This document shows, piece after piece, positions 14,355-27,897 of a stretch of DNA of 64,000 nt. A model generated the notes under the pieces. It made no database searches. It was not told the DNA's origin and saw only the letters and a list, made by a program, of their open reading frames with translations. The first letter of the stretch is position 1. Each line of letters starts with the position of its first letter. Both the position numbers and the translations under genes were made by a program. This DNA comes from Panonychus citri (lineage: Eukaryota; Arthropoda; Arachnida; Trombidiformes; Tetranychidae): NCBI RefSeq assembly GCF_014898815.1, contig NW_026515539.1, forward strand, positions 1,860,001-1,924,000, read 5' to 3'.

Positions 14355-17300
14355 TGAATTTAATTTAATTAAACTAAATCACAATCAAAGATAGTCATTA
14401 ATTTAACTTGATCCTGTCCATTGATAAACTTTTATAAACTCTGGTCACTTGAAATTCTGTTTCGATCTGAAAAGTAAGAGATTAATGGAAATGAGAATAA
14501 TTAACTTATCATCAGATTAATAATATCGAAATAATTTATCGTTTGGTAACAAACAATTAAGCTCACATGAGAATTGACTTAATCAGATTAACCTTTCCGA
14601 TTATTAAATATTAATCTTGGTTAAGATGAATTACAATTATCTTATCATCTTATTAGCAATCTAATTCGTTCATACCAGTTATCAATACGTATGTAAAGGA
14701 TTAAGAAATAGATTTTAAATCTAATCTAATCAACTTCTCTCTTAATCATTTATCAAACAATCATAATCTCATTCTGATGATTTAAAGATTAATTTTACTT
14801 ATTTCAAATTCAATATTTTCTATTGTTAAGATCACGAAATATTATAATACAGTTAAACTGAATCATCGGCATGGAATCAGTTATGAAATTATTGAAAATA
14901 ATAAATAAGATGTACTTATGATTTCCCCCGGAGGCTATTACTTTTATTCATATAATACAAGAGTAAGATAATTTAATATCTATTCAAATTGAATCAACAA
15001 TTAACAAAAGATTATTTCTTATGTTCATGATAAAATCAAAGGTAAAAAAATGTAATAAAACTGAGATGATTTCAAGTATGAATTTAAAGTCTCTATGATT
15101 GCTACAAGCTTATTTGATTGTCAGTTGATTCTTGCAATTTAAATATTAGACATCAAAGTGAGTTAATTACACTGATTAAAATAGAGATTAGAGATTTATT
15201 CAGGATAATTAATGGATAACAATTAAATCATCATCACCATTGAAAGATGTAAATTATTAACCTGAGTAGTTCATTGGGTTCTCATGTATTATATGTCTAC
15301 TGTTGATTCATCACCATGATGAATACTACAGTTTACTCAACATTTTGCTTGGATGATTCTGAATGTCAACTGGTATTATTATCACAATTATTTCAACACT
15401 GTTATTAATATCTTCATGATAGACTCAAATAACTCATCACGATAATAACACAATAACCCGAGTAACATGAAAACCACCAGAATTGTGTAATTGTATCTTT
15501 GATAAACAAACATTACAACATAATCTTGACAGATAATCTTGTTTGGAAATCAATTGGGGTGAGTCATTAATTTCATGATACGAAAAAAGAATCAACCTAA
15601 TATTTATCGTAGATGATAAAAAATTTCAGTCTAGAATGAGAACCTGAAACTATTGAAGAAAGAGAGAGAGTGAGGGAGGGAGAAAGAGAGAAAAAAAGTT
15701 CTAAAAACTGTCGAACTCATCAAACTTGAACCATAGAAATGATTATATTCCAAGTGAAGAAACCATTCCAATGTTATTGTTACAAGATGTTTCTCTTTGA
15801 CTGTGATATCATTATCGTATAGATTACAAAATAAATACACTGACCTTTTTTGACCCTGAAGGTGAATTATTATTGATACTATTCAGATCATTTCATGTGA
15901 TAAAATCAGAATGACTGGTCACCTGACTGAGCAGAATCAATACTGAGACTTTTCATCTGATTTATAACTTGGACTAAAATAGAAAACCAAATAGAAATAG
16001 AATAAAAAAAAGGAAGAATTTTATTTCCGATTATATATTATATCAGAAAAATAGAATAGAAAATGAATTTCCTCAATAAATACAGTTTATCTTTTCGTTG
16101 TTAATCTAATATATTCAATCGAAATCATTTTATCTACAAAACAAAAGGTCAAACTAATTTTTTTCTGTTTTGAGTCCATTACTTTTCGTTTGTTGCTATT
16201 TTAGCTTTCGTTGTAACGTCATAATCAAATTTGGATTAACTTTTCTGCTCAAGTTGATTATAAATAGATTACTATTTGAATAGATTGTTGGTTTTCCATT
16301 GATTATCTGATTCAAATTTTCATGGAAAATCAAGTTTAATGATTCATCTGATCTAAATACTTTATTAGATTGATGGTTAGTGTGTATCAAGTTAATTGTC
16401 AATAATAATACCCTCATGTTCAATCAGAGTATTTCTATTGATTGTGATTCAACCTCTAGACCAGATTTTTCTTGACAGAATTCATTATGAAAATATAGCC
16501 ATGAATTTCTGGTTTAACCTTGAATTTCACGATTTTATGAGATAAAATTACCTTGATCTTATTGATCACCATAAAATGAGGCCATTGCTTTTACTTTTCG
16601 CCGAATATTGTATCTCTTATTCTTGAAAGTTTTCATGAGAGTTGTGGGAATAAGACAATAAAAATCATGATGATTAAGTTCATGAGAAATCCCATGAAAA
16701 ATGGGAAACAATTAAAGATATATTTACCTGAAATAAGAAATAGAGAGAGGAAAGTATTGATACTCAATGAAACTTATTCTTAAACCAGAACTTTGCTTTA
16801 TCCGGAACTTTGTTCAGCTCAACCATTATATTGATTCAATTCATTGAGTTAACCCTCATTTTCATAAACGCCGTTGAAATTTACAGATTGATAACCCAAA
16901 TTGTAATCTGTTAATTGTAACTGTCAACTTGAAATTATTGTTATTGATTAATTTAGGCCAAGATTAGATTGAGAAGCAATAATGAAAATGTTAATTATCA
17001 CGAGGACGATTAACTGATTCACCATTGAACTTGAAGCTATAAATTCATTAGATGATCACAATTAAAGCTTAATAATGTTCAGTTGAACCAATTCAAAGTA
17101 ATACATCATTCACCCTGTGGACTGATGCGAAAACAATAAGATTCAGAATTTTATCAGATAATCATATATAAAAAAGGGATCAGAATCTATTGGGTGGAGT
17201 AGCTATTAATGACGATGATGATGATGATGATTATGGTGATAAAAGAGGAGGATAAACAAAAAAAGTACAACATTAAAAGTGACTTTTAATGAGTCTATTT

Positions 17301-20300
17301 GTTTAATGGGAAAACTTTGCGTTCTGTTGAAAGTTCAGGATGCTGAGTATATCATATTGGTTAAAGCGTGGAAAAAGTTGATGGAAGAACAAAAAAACCA
17401 AAGAGTTCAAAGGTTATTATATTTACAGGGAATACTCAGAAGAGAGATAAACAGAAAAAGAGAATCTATTTTCATGGAAATAATAAATTCTATTATGTGT
17501 TATTTTTTTTATTGCTAATCAATGAAAACGATGAGGAAAAATTACCACGATAGAAATTGATGAATCAGTTGAGATGAACTTGAATGAGTCTTTATCAATC
17601 CAAGAATGAATTTATTTCAACTATATTAGTTCATTGATTCATGATAAATAAAATCCAATGAAGATGATGATGCTCATGAAGATATTGAACTCATCTTGAT
17701 TCTTATTGAGAGTAACAATCGCAACTCCATGAAGATGACAGCAAATAAATAAGACAAAAAAAAGAGAAATAAAATTCTGACAGAACTTTTTTTTCTCGTC
17801 ATGAAAATCATTTCTTTTTCTGAGTCACATGAGTATTCAGAGGAATGGTGAATTACACCATGAATCTCCTATTGTTTGATTTTTATCCACAAAAGCTGAA
17901 ACAAAATCTCAGAACATGTTCAAGAGAAACAGAACTGATGAAATTAATAAGAAACCCAATCATGATCAATTAATTCTGGAAAATTTGAATCATTTTCATG
18001 TAACCAGAATTTGTAATTCTGAACAAAATTCAAATAATAAAACTGCAAACATCAAGTCTGATTTAATAATATTTTAATGAGGCAACAATAAGAATTGGAA
18101 ATGAACGAAAATTATTCAATGAAATTGAATCAAAGATAATGATCAAACGAATGATAATCAGCATGATAAAAATTCTGACAACATGGAGACATAGAAAAGA
18201 AAGGAAGAAGAAAAAAGTTCTAACATCATTACAACTCAATTAGAATGTCAGTTCAATCGAGAAAATATTCAGATTCAATAGAACAAAAAAAAATGACAAA
18301 TTGCTTTCTTCTAACTAATTAATTCATAACTTCAACGCCATGGTATCAATTAAAAGTTCAACCATGATGAACATTTCAAATGAGTGAGATAATTAATCTT
18401 ATCAAAATATTTATAAGTTATACTTGTATTCATTTAACTTGACACTTGATAATCATGCAAATCAGCATGATAATTGGATTAGATTGTCACCAAGACTGAT
18501 TATGATCATTGTCCAGTAATGAAAGTTAACAATTTGTGTGTAAAACTTTCACCATCATTGATATTCATGAGTATTCATGGTGATAATGATGGCGAAAGAG
18601 AAAGAAAAATTTGAATATCCAAAAACCCTTTCGGTTTGCCCATGTAATTCACCGTGAGAATGCTGAATTAACATGCAAATCAATAAATCTACACATGTAT
18701 TAGATAGACTTACACTGAATACTCAATGAAAACGACCAGAAATAAACAATGATAAATAACCTGAGCTCCATGAAGTTCTGATCATGTTTACTCAGGGAAT
18801 TCATTATTATCCTCTGTTAATAAGATTCAACATATTTCATCAGAACTGTTATCATTTCTAATGTTAACATTAAGAAACTCATATTATAATTTATTAGTTA
18901 CCATAAAGTATCATGAGTAATAACAATAGTCTTAATCTAATGTTTATCATGGGATAAATATGCCAACAACAGGAAACGGATATACTTTACAATTATCATT
19001 CATGGTAACCCGGAAAGAAAAGTTGTAACTCATCGTGATGAATAAAAGTTAGGATAATTAACGATTCCGAGTAAAAGCTCATTACTTGTGTTCACCAAGA
19101 GATGAACAAGATTTAGGATTTTCTTTCTAATAAACTTTTGTTATGGTAAAACTCAGTTTCCATTGTTGAATATTTTTCGTTTTGAAAATCAACAGAACTT
19201 TGAAATAATTTAACAGCTCAAGTGATAGAAATGGAAAGTTATTAATCAACTGATTTAGTCTGCTAATCTACCAGGATTATGATTTACACATGAAGAGGAC
19301 AATGTAGAAATCAAATCGGATCTAAATCACAATGATAACAATTTATGATCATTCAAACTGATTTATAATCCATTTCAGTTCTGTTGATTAGTTTTAATAT
19401 CTGAGTAATTAGTGGACAGAGAAAGTAATTAATAATGAAAAATTAAATTGAATACTTGTCTTGAGGATCACTTTGAATTACCATGATAATTCAAATTTTA
19501 AGTTTCAATGACAATTAATGTGATAATTATCACAATTTGAACTAAATTAAAGTCGTACTGTTGAGTTTACCTTTATCAGAATCTGTGACAATCTAATAAT
19601 AGATCAGATTATCAATTGGACTGTTAAATCACTTTGTCAATATTGAATGAAGATTATCAACAATTTAGTGACCATCTAATCGTTAATATAGATTAACTTG
19701 ATTAGTTTATAACTTTACAATTTAAATTGTTGAGTTTACATAAATATACAACTACAATAATAGCATTTTTATTGTTGATTCAACTTTTTATGATTTGAAA
19801 ATCATGATTCTATTTAATAATCAGATTGATTCATGACTTTCAACTGAATCAATTTCAACTCAATTCTCATGTGTCTCATTTTTTCACAACCAGAAAGTGA
19901 CTATTAACCAAAACAATCAATAGTAAAACATATACAATCAAATTTAGTTATCAATATGAATTCAGATTTACACCAAAAACACTCAATTCAATATCTACCA
20001 CACCCTTTCATGATGATAACAATGTAGATCATTATTTATATTCAATAGAATCATAGAAACTATTAATTATTCAATCAAAGTCTAAACTGTTTTGGACAGA
20101 AAAAAAACTACATGTTACATGGTAATTGTCCTCATGAGACTCAGTTCAGTGGAAATAAATGTGAATAGAATCAAGGAAATGATCTTAATCTTATATTGAA
20201 TTTATTGTTATGATTTTAGAATCATTTTAGACCATAAAAAAACTTTCGATATTCGAGATTTATCATGTTGAATTAAACGAAATTGTTTACTGAATTTATT

Positions 20301-23300
20301 AAGAATCTTTAATAATCATTAACAATTTTATTCTTTCCTTTTGATGATATTCAAATCGATAAAGAGATTTTCGTCCCTTTCCTGATAGAAAATATCGATT
20401 GTGATAATCAGCTAAGGAGAATGTTGGTAAATCAGATCTTAATTGGTTTTCTAATGTTCATCGAACTGATACTTTTACTTTCTAACTTTTTTTCTGTCAA
20501 CAATATTATCGTTTATTATAAGCACAATCATTTTCAGTTGCTCTTCAGTTCAGAACTTCTTTTTGAAAGTTCATACTTATTCCTTAGAAATTGAATTGTA
20601 AGAGATAAAAAGTTCTGTTTTGAAGAATCAGCATTTCACAGAATGAGCTCCTTTTCATTGAGCTTTCAGATCAGAGCTGTGCTGCAAAGATCAAATTGTG
20701 CGATAATACTGACCAGAACTGGGGATGGCTCATCATGAAATCATATCTATAGTCAATAAGTTCTGATAAACAATATTAACAATACCTATTGACCATTTTA
20801 TATCGTTTATCTATTAAGGATCACAAGGAAAATGAGAACAAAAACGGAGAAAAGTTTCCAATCAACGATTCTTATCATTCTATTCTCAGTCGATATTGTA
20901 ACTCTTTATGTCCAACAGCATGATAATATATCATGATAACGATTCAGTTTTAAAAACTGAACTAATTTATCTCTATTTTGATCTCAAAGTGACGTAAACA
21001 AGACAGTTGTACATGGATGAGAAGGTAAATTATCAGGTAGATAAATACGAAACACTGGACGAGGGTCGTAAAAGTTTTTTTCGAACATAAAAAACAGTTA
21101 GAATTGGATTAAGGTGAGTCAGAAAATTCTAGGATATAAAATTTACTTCGATTGGCATTGACAGATCATTGAAGCGCTTTACACAAGCAACGATTTCCCG
21201 CCACAGGAAAATAATCAAAGTAAATCACTTCTCCTACTTTCTAATTCATGGGTCACATGAAGATAATCAGAACTTTTAACTTATTCCATATCCAATTCAT
21301 TCTCTCAACATCTTCTTCCTCTCATCATCATTACCTTCATGCCTCTTCTACTCTTCTTTAACCTCATGCTACACTAAACTGATTGGCATTATCTATACTT
21401 TCATACCTTGTTTACCCTCATCTTCATCTTCATCTTTTATCTTCAAGGAAGAAAAAACGAAATCTCATTTCTCTTCATCTAATTCTCATTTTCATTCTTA
21501 TTCCCTGTTAACACAATTTTCTTTCAGTTTACAACATGAGATCGACATCACCATCTAAATACGATTCTATTATCATCTTTTATCTTCATTGTCATTGTTT
21601 TCTTTTCTTCATCTTCTTCTTCTTCTCAAAAGAAAATCAGATTTCTTCTTCTTTTTTTACACCTTCAGTGTAACGAAAAGATAAACAAAAATTCTAAATT
21701 CAATACACTCTCTCATTTACCTGGGCGTGGGTATTAAACATCTATTGTCATTCTCTTACCATTAACATCTCATTGAATCTAAGTTAATCACCCTCTCACC
21801 TCTCTCTCTCCTTCAAATGATTATCATTACTCTATTTCTTGTGTCTTAGATATTCAAATGTACATTGAATGAAATTCATGATAACTCAATATAAAACCAA
21901 TGTTAATCATGTTCAAAAAGGTAATCAAATCAAAGCTTATTCACATTAATGGTGTAAATCTAAACATAGACCAACGATAGTGTACAAAACAGATGAAATT
22001 AATGATTATCCAGGGAAAGAAGGAAAAAAAGTTCAGAATATTAAGTAACCATTGGTGATCCACAGGATCATGGTGATCATCATCATCATCAACATCATCG
22101 AATCAATTTGATGCAGAAAAATATTCAATGGTTAATTTAGATACGAATTTTAGTGAGTCACAAAAATGGTAAATCTAATTCATCGTTTGATTAACTAATT
22201 GCTTGAGCTAATTACGTTTTCACCTCTCCCTCACAGCTGATTTCCCTTTTTATAAATGCTACCCTTAATTGTTACAATTAACACTTTGATCGGTTTATTT
22301 TCTGCTACCTATTCATGATTAATCATGAACATATTTACAAATCTTTCTTTTAGATTAGTGATTCATGTTAATAATTTAGTCTAGTTTTTTTTAATCACAA
22401 CAATTACAATTATCATCTTTCTGTTAATCATTAATCACTTTGAATGTTATCAATCATTTGAACACATATAATTCATCAAATACTAATTCATAGTAATCAT
22501 CCTACCGATCTGAATATATCATTCTGATTAGACTGTTATTACTTCATTATCATTGAAATTTGCTGATCTGAATAATCTGTTAACCATGATGAAAATGTTA
22601 TCCATTATCAGTTAGGCAAAGTGGTCAAGCAATATAAAAAGATAAACATTTACACTAGATTGTAATTATTTTGATTATCACCAAACAAATTGCGACATTA
22701 ATTAACTTGGATAAATAAAACACTATGACAATTTGAATAAACAAACTGATCAACAATCAAATTGTCATGTTTGATTGTTTCAAGTTTTGTTTTATTTTAT
22801 TTGTCACTGTTTCTGATATTTAGTTAACTAATTGTTGTTTAATTAAGTTCATCTAATGATTGTCAACAATAAGTAAACAATTGATATTCGGACAAAAATC
22901 ATCAATGTAACTTACAACATGTTAGATATTCAGTAAATTGTTGACAGGGAAATAATTAATTCTTGTGAGAAACTTGATTCCAGTATCATGAACAATTGTA
23001 ACTCTTTTTTTCTCATACCAATCGATTAATTAGAATCAACTTTTTCCATTATTTCTCTCATTGGCTGAACATCTTAAACCCTCAAGCAATTAAGTTAATT
23101 GTGAACATTTTATTCCAATGTTATTCCCATTGTGAAAAATTCATGTTCATTTAAAATCTAATGTATACAAAACCTCAGAGGCATTTCCGTCTTCTGATCT
23201 TTCCCCTTTTCATGACGATGAAAACATGATGACATCAATAGGAAAAGAAGGATAATATATTCATACATAGAACTTTTATCTTCATAATCATCATCATCCC

Positions 23301-25567
23301 GATTTTATCTTCATTCACTTAAATTATCGTTTCATGTAAATTGCCAAACCTCAACAAGGAATGAGAAGAGAGATGATGATAACATGATGAATCTACCATG
23401 TTACTGTTCAGTTTGTTCATTGAAGCAATTCAATCAATCGGATTATCATAATCAACATTAAAATTTGGATGGGCAGATAAAGATGATGATGGCGAAATAC
23501 AGATTATCATCTATTTTCATGATAACTAATTCAGTTCATGAGCATTTTCAATCTGATCATCATGGGGTTTCAATGATCGTTCAAAAAATATTATAACCAA
23601 TATTTAACAAATGATTGATTCTGGTTAACATGAAAATCACCAAGTGATAAAATACCTTGAAAATAACAAGGTATCATTATTATTGAGTAGAAAAATGCTC
23701 AATAAATTGAAAAGTATCGTGAAAGTTTATCATGAAATCAGAATCAATAGCAATCAGGTACAAAAATTCAGAGTTTTCAATAAAGATTTTAACATTTTAA
23801 CCGTCGTACTTTCTTGTAATCCAATTAGAGTTAATTGCTTCCAATGAATTAAATTAATACAATTAAGAAAGTTTCTTTTACTGATTTACAACAAATTTAA
23901 CAAAAGACTATCATCTTAATCACAATGGTAAAGTAAATAATTGATATAATAAAGTTAATTTGTTACAATTAAAATCTTACTGAATAAAAAAAAGCTTTTT
24001 AATCATTCAAAGGTTTAGTTCACCATTTGCAATTACAATTAAATGAGTTGATTGAAAAGCTGATCAGTTTTACAAATTAATTGTAATCAAGTGATTACAT
24101 TGATTATGGGAATATAATCAGATGATTGATAATAAATCAATCATCATAATCAAGTGTACAATTTAATACTAAGCTTGCTGAGATTCAGGAAACTGTTAAT
24201 GTAAAAATTGTTTTCATGATATCAATTAATTCACATCAATTTAAGTTTACTAATAATTGTCAGAACCAATTCCCTGAGTTATTTTTATAATTAGCTTGAC
24301 AAACGATTCAATTATCATCATGCCAAGCTGAATAATCATCAAATTGAATCGCAATCATTAAGTGATGAAATCGCAAATATGAATTTCAAGGCGAGAGAGA
24401 TGAAAATATTATCATGGGAGAAATAATTTTACCCTGGAAAATATTCAAGCGAATCATTTATATCAAGAGAGAGAGAGAGATAACCAAGAAACTACAGAAC
24501 TCAGAATATGATGATAACTAATATTATTCTTAGCAATTAACTGATTGCTGGATGATGAAAGATTAAGCGATGATTGGGAGTAGGATGTTAAATAGTAAAT
24601 GGAAATTGAGAATTGAATTGAAACAGGAATAGGGAGCAATCTCATCTTACTGTCCATGGAAATAGTTTCGGTTTCAAGTAACCGGAAATAACCAGGAAGT
24701 AACCAAAGAGAAATATAATGTTGATATATAAACATTGGAACATTATAATAGATAAAAAGAAGAGAGAGAAAAAAACTGATGAATAAGAAGGAAAAACAAA
24801 TGTATATCCATGTAATCTGTTATTACCTGAGCTTCTCTATACTCGGAACTTTGAGAATATCATTCAACCTCTAATGAGTATGATATTAAACCATGGTAAT
24901 AGTTTCTCATCTCAAGAATAATAAGGAATACAGAATATTTTTCTTCCATCTTCTTCTATGGAGCAGAAAATGTTCTAATTATTAATTATCAGATATAACA
25001 CAAGAGTCGATGTATTATTATTTCAGATAAGATAATAATGGAAAATAATAATTGCCGATAATCATGATAACGATCATAATGGAGGTTCATTTTCATGAGA
25101 CTCTTGAGAAATGTTTTGATAGTATTCACTTGTTGTTGTCAATGTTAAGATGATCAGAGTTATGGTGAGAGATAGAGTCTCACTTTATTATCCAAAGTGG
25201 TTAGAACTGTTTATTTCAGAATAGAAGATACTTGAGTAGAAATTCATAATTTCATGATAATAGAAGAAGCGACAACATGATAAAGATGAGGAGAGTGAAA
25301 AGCAAGGAGATAAATATTTGGAACTATGAAAGTAGAAGGATAGAAGAGCTAACAAAATCAATAGAATTCAGAAAATTGAATAACGAAATTAGTGATAGAA
25401 CTGAGATAATATTTCAAGTAAACTCGAAAAGATTCACCGTTTCCATAGAGTGATCAGAAAATTCTAAGATATTTCTACAGTAAATGACAGAATTAAATTC
25501 ATAAATACTAACATTTCCCAGGAAATATGAGGATAAGAAATATGTCTTTCGATTGAAACTTTTTCTA
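14355..25567. other. Gene-free AT-rich stretch, left part of the 16.6-kb gap
   Basis: No open frame here shows recognisable protein similarity, conserved splice pattern or coding-like composition on either strand; the frames present are short and low in complexity. The sequence is rich in TGATAA/TTATCA, TCATGA and AAAAGTTCTGA-like words, with small GA and GAT microsatellites (for example GAT repeats near 17212-17232). A cyclase promoter or 5' UTR exon may lie in the proximal part, but I see no TATA box or initiator I would defend. Confidence 0.6.
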
Positions 25568-25867
25568 CAGGGCTATTCAGAATTTTTTCCGGTGTTTTTT
25601 TCAATTTCTCAGTGACTGTGAGTCTCAGAGACTCAAGATTTTAACCATATGAGTTTGGACGATGCTCAATAGTTTAAGATGAAAGACATGGATTCGATTA
25701 TTTTTGCAAATGACCTTCGAAAAAGTTAGCTCACCAATAACCTCAATGACCTTGACTCTTTCAGTATCGCTCTAGCTCATACGGTTCGAGCTTTGAGTCT
25801 TTTTGACTCAGAGACTCTCATCACTGAGAAAATGAGAAAAATCGGTAAAAATAAATGAAAAGCCCTG
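25568..25867. mobile_element. 300-bp MITE, second family (TA-flanked)
   Basis: Starts CAGGGCTATTCAG and ends GAAAAGCCCTG, flanked by TA at 25566-25567 and 25868-25869. The inverted arms of about 75 bp share TTTCTCAGTGA and GAGTCTC-GAGACTC blocks, at roughly 75% identity by eye. There is no ORF. The middle contains TCAATGACCTTGACT and TTTTTGCAAATGACC motifs, echoed in the MITE-like end near 27.9 kb. It is distinct from the MITE at 11985, with which it shares only the terminal CAGGGCTATTCA. Confidence 0.85.
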
Positions 25868-27659
25868 TATTTCCGATTTCGTGACATTCAGTTTACTTGT
25901 AATAATTATAATACGTGATGAATATTTTTGAGAGAGACTTTGAATCCGATGAATCTGATTCTAAGTCTTGCATATGCTAAGAATGCTGATGAAGGTGAAA
26001 ACAGGAAAAAGTTGAAAAGTTTTACCTTCCAAATTAAATCATGCAAACAAGAAACAGAGTCAAAAAGTTCAGATTTCAATTCCTATTATCATCATTTCTA
26101 TCTCTATCATCATTATATTATTAACTATAGTAGATATTGTCACTTGAATTACAGGCAATTCAATGAACCAAATGATTCAATGTAATTTCATGGAGAAGAA
26201 AGTTTCAGGTAAGAAAGTATTAGAAAACAGGAGAACAGGAGAGAGAAGAGAGAAAAAAAATTCTGAGGAAAATGAAGATAATTCAGTGTTTCGTATTTTA
26301 TCATCATTCTCATCAACAACATGATAGAATCTGAATCTACAAAATTATTCACAGGGAATCAAACACTGAAAGGGGAAGGAAAAAGGATTCAGTTCTTAAA
26401 AGATATATATTTATATGTACTATTAGAACCATGGAAATGGAATCAGAATGAGAGATACAAAAATTTCATGGAAGATGAAATAAAAAATAAGTAACGAAAG
26501 ATAAGATTCTGATAATTCTCAACTATTTTTTTCCTGCTCATTCTATTGAATCAGATTCTGAATAATAAACATTAAGCACATTTTCACATTTCCTTTTCCT
26601 TTACCATGTTAATATCTAATGTCATCAACATTGAATAATATTCACTTCAATCAGCAATATTATCAAGCTCAAGGAATTAGTTAATACTCATCATGATGAT
26701 TGTGAGCAAATATTTGATTTACAAAATTTAATTTAAATTCTATTCTCATCAATTTAGATAATTTCATATTACAATTCATGAAATAATAACATGATATGTA
26801 TAATTAATATTATCATGACACTGAAACTCACGACAATCAGATTACTGAATTCTCAATCAATTTAAAAGTAATTAAAATCACAATCACACTCTTTGTTCAT
26901 TTTTGAAAGCAATTCAAAGTACGGATTAACTGTCAATTCAATTGTTGGATTAAGTTTGGATTATTTTTAACACTTACCTTTACTTTTATTGGGATTATGT
27001 TGATGAAGATGAATAATCACAATTAGAAGTAAACAATTAGAAGAACTGAAAACACCGTTCAATCAAATTGGAACATAATTTTCTTTGGATTTGATAACCA
27101 AGATGATTTTCAATTACAATTATTTATATTTGATGAAAGTTTATGTTGGATGTTGGTTGAAATGATGACGATGATTTAATTGTTATGATGACTTAGATGT
27201 TGATTCACTAAACTGTTGATGGAAACTGAATCAGGTTGTGTGTGTGTGAGTCTTTGACTGAGTGTGAAAAGTTATCAACAGTAGTTTGAATCACGCAAAC
27301 GTTGAAATTGTGATCAAGCAACTGCGATTACTCTGTGATTACATTTGTTACTTTTTCGTTGATTACAATCAATGATCATGATACCTTTTAATGGTTTACA
27401 ATTTCCTTGTCATACTAATCATCATAATCATCATCATCCTAATCAAACTGGACTTTTGCCTTTGATTATCTTCTTTTAAACCATTGATAATTTACTATTA
27501 ACACATTAGCTGGATATCTGATTACACAATTAAAACAGCAAACTGATTATCAATCAATCTAAATTTAGTTTAATGTTTAACCTTCGATCACTTTGTCTGT
27601 AATCAAAGGTTTAAGATTTTAAAAAGCAATTCAGCTCATTTAGTTTTTTCTTATTTTCT

Positions 27660-27897
27660 TTATACAGTTTCTCAGAAATTGTCGGGCCAATAGCTTCAGG
27701 AATTGATCTATGGAAGTTTTACCGAATATTTCAAGGTCAAGACCAGCAAATAACGCGCTTGAAGGTCATATTGATCTTTTTGAATTAACCTGTTACCTTG
27801 ACCTTGGAGTATCTTGAGTCAATCTTGAAGTGATAGACTCGAAAATTTTTGCAAAATTGTAAAAGGAGAACAGAAAAAGTAGTTGGCTTACCCTGTA
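27660..27897. mobile_element. Possible degenerate MITE fragment
   Basis: The right end reads GGCTTACCCTG then TA, like the other MITE ends here. The interior has an inverted pair around TCAAGGTCAAGACC and TACCTTGACCTTGG, plus a TTTTTGCAAAATTG word shared with the element at 25568. The left end (TACAGTTTCTCAG) does not mirror the right end, so the copy is either decayed or only one end is real. Boundaries are approximate. Confidence 0.45.

Noticed and set aside
25928..26185. Plus-strand frame of 85 codons
   Set aside because: Low-complexity His/Tyr-rich end, no recognised similarity, next to a MITE.
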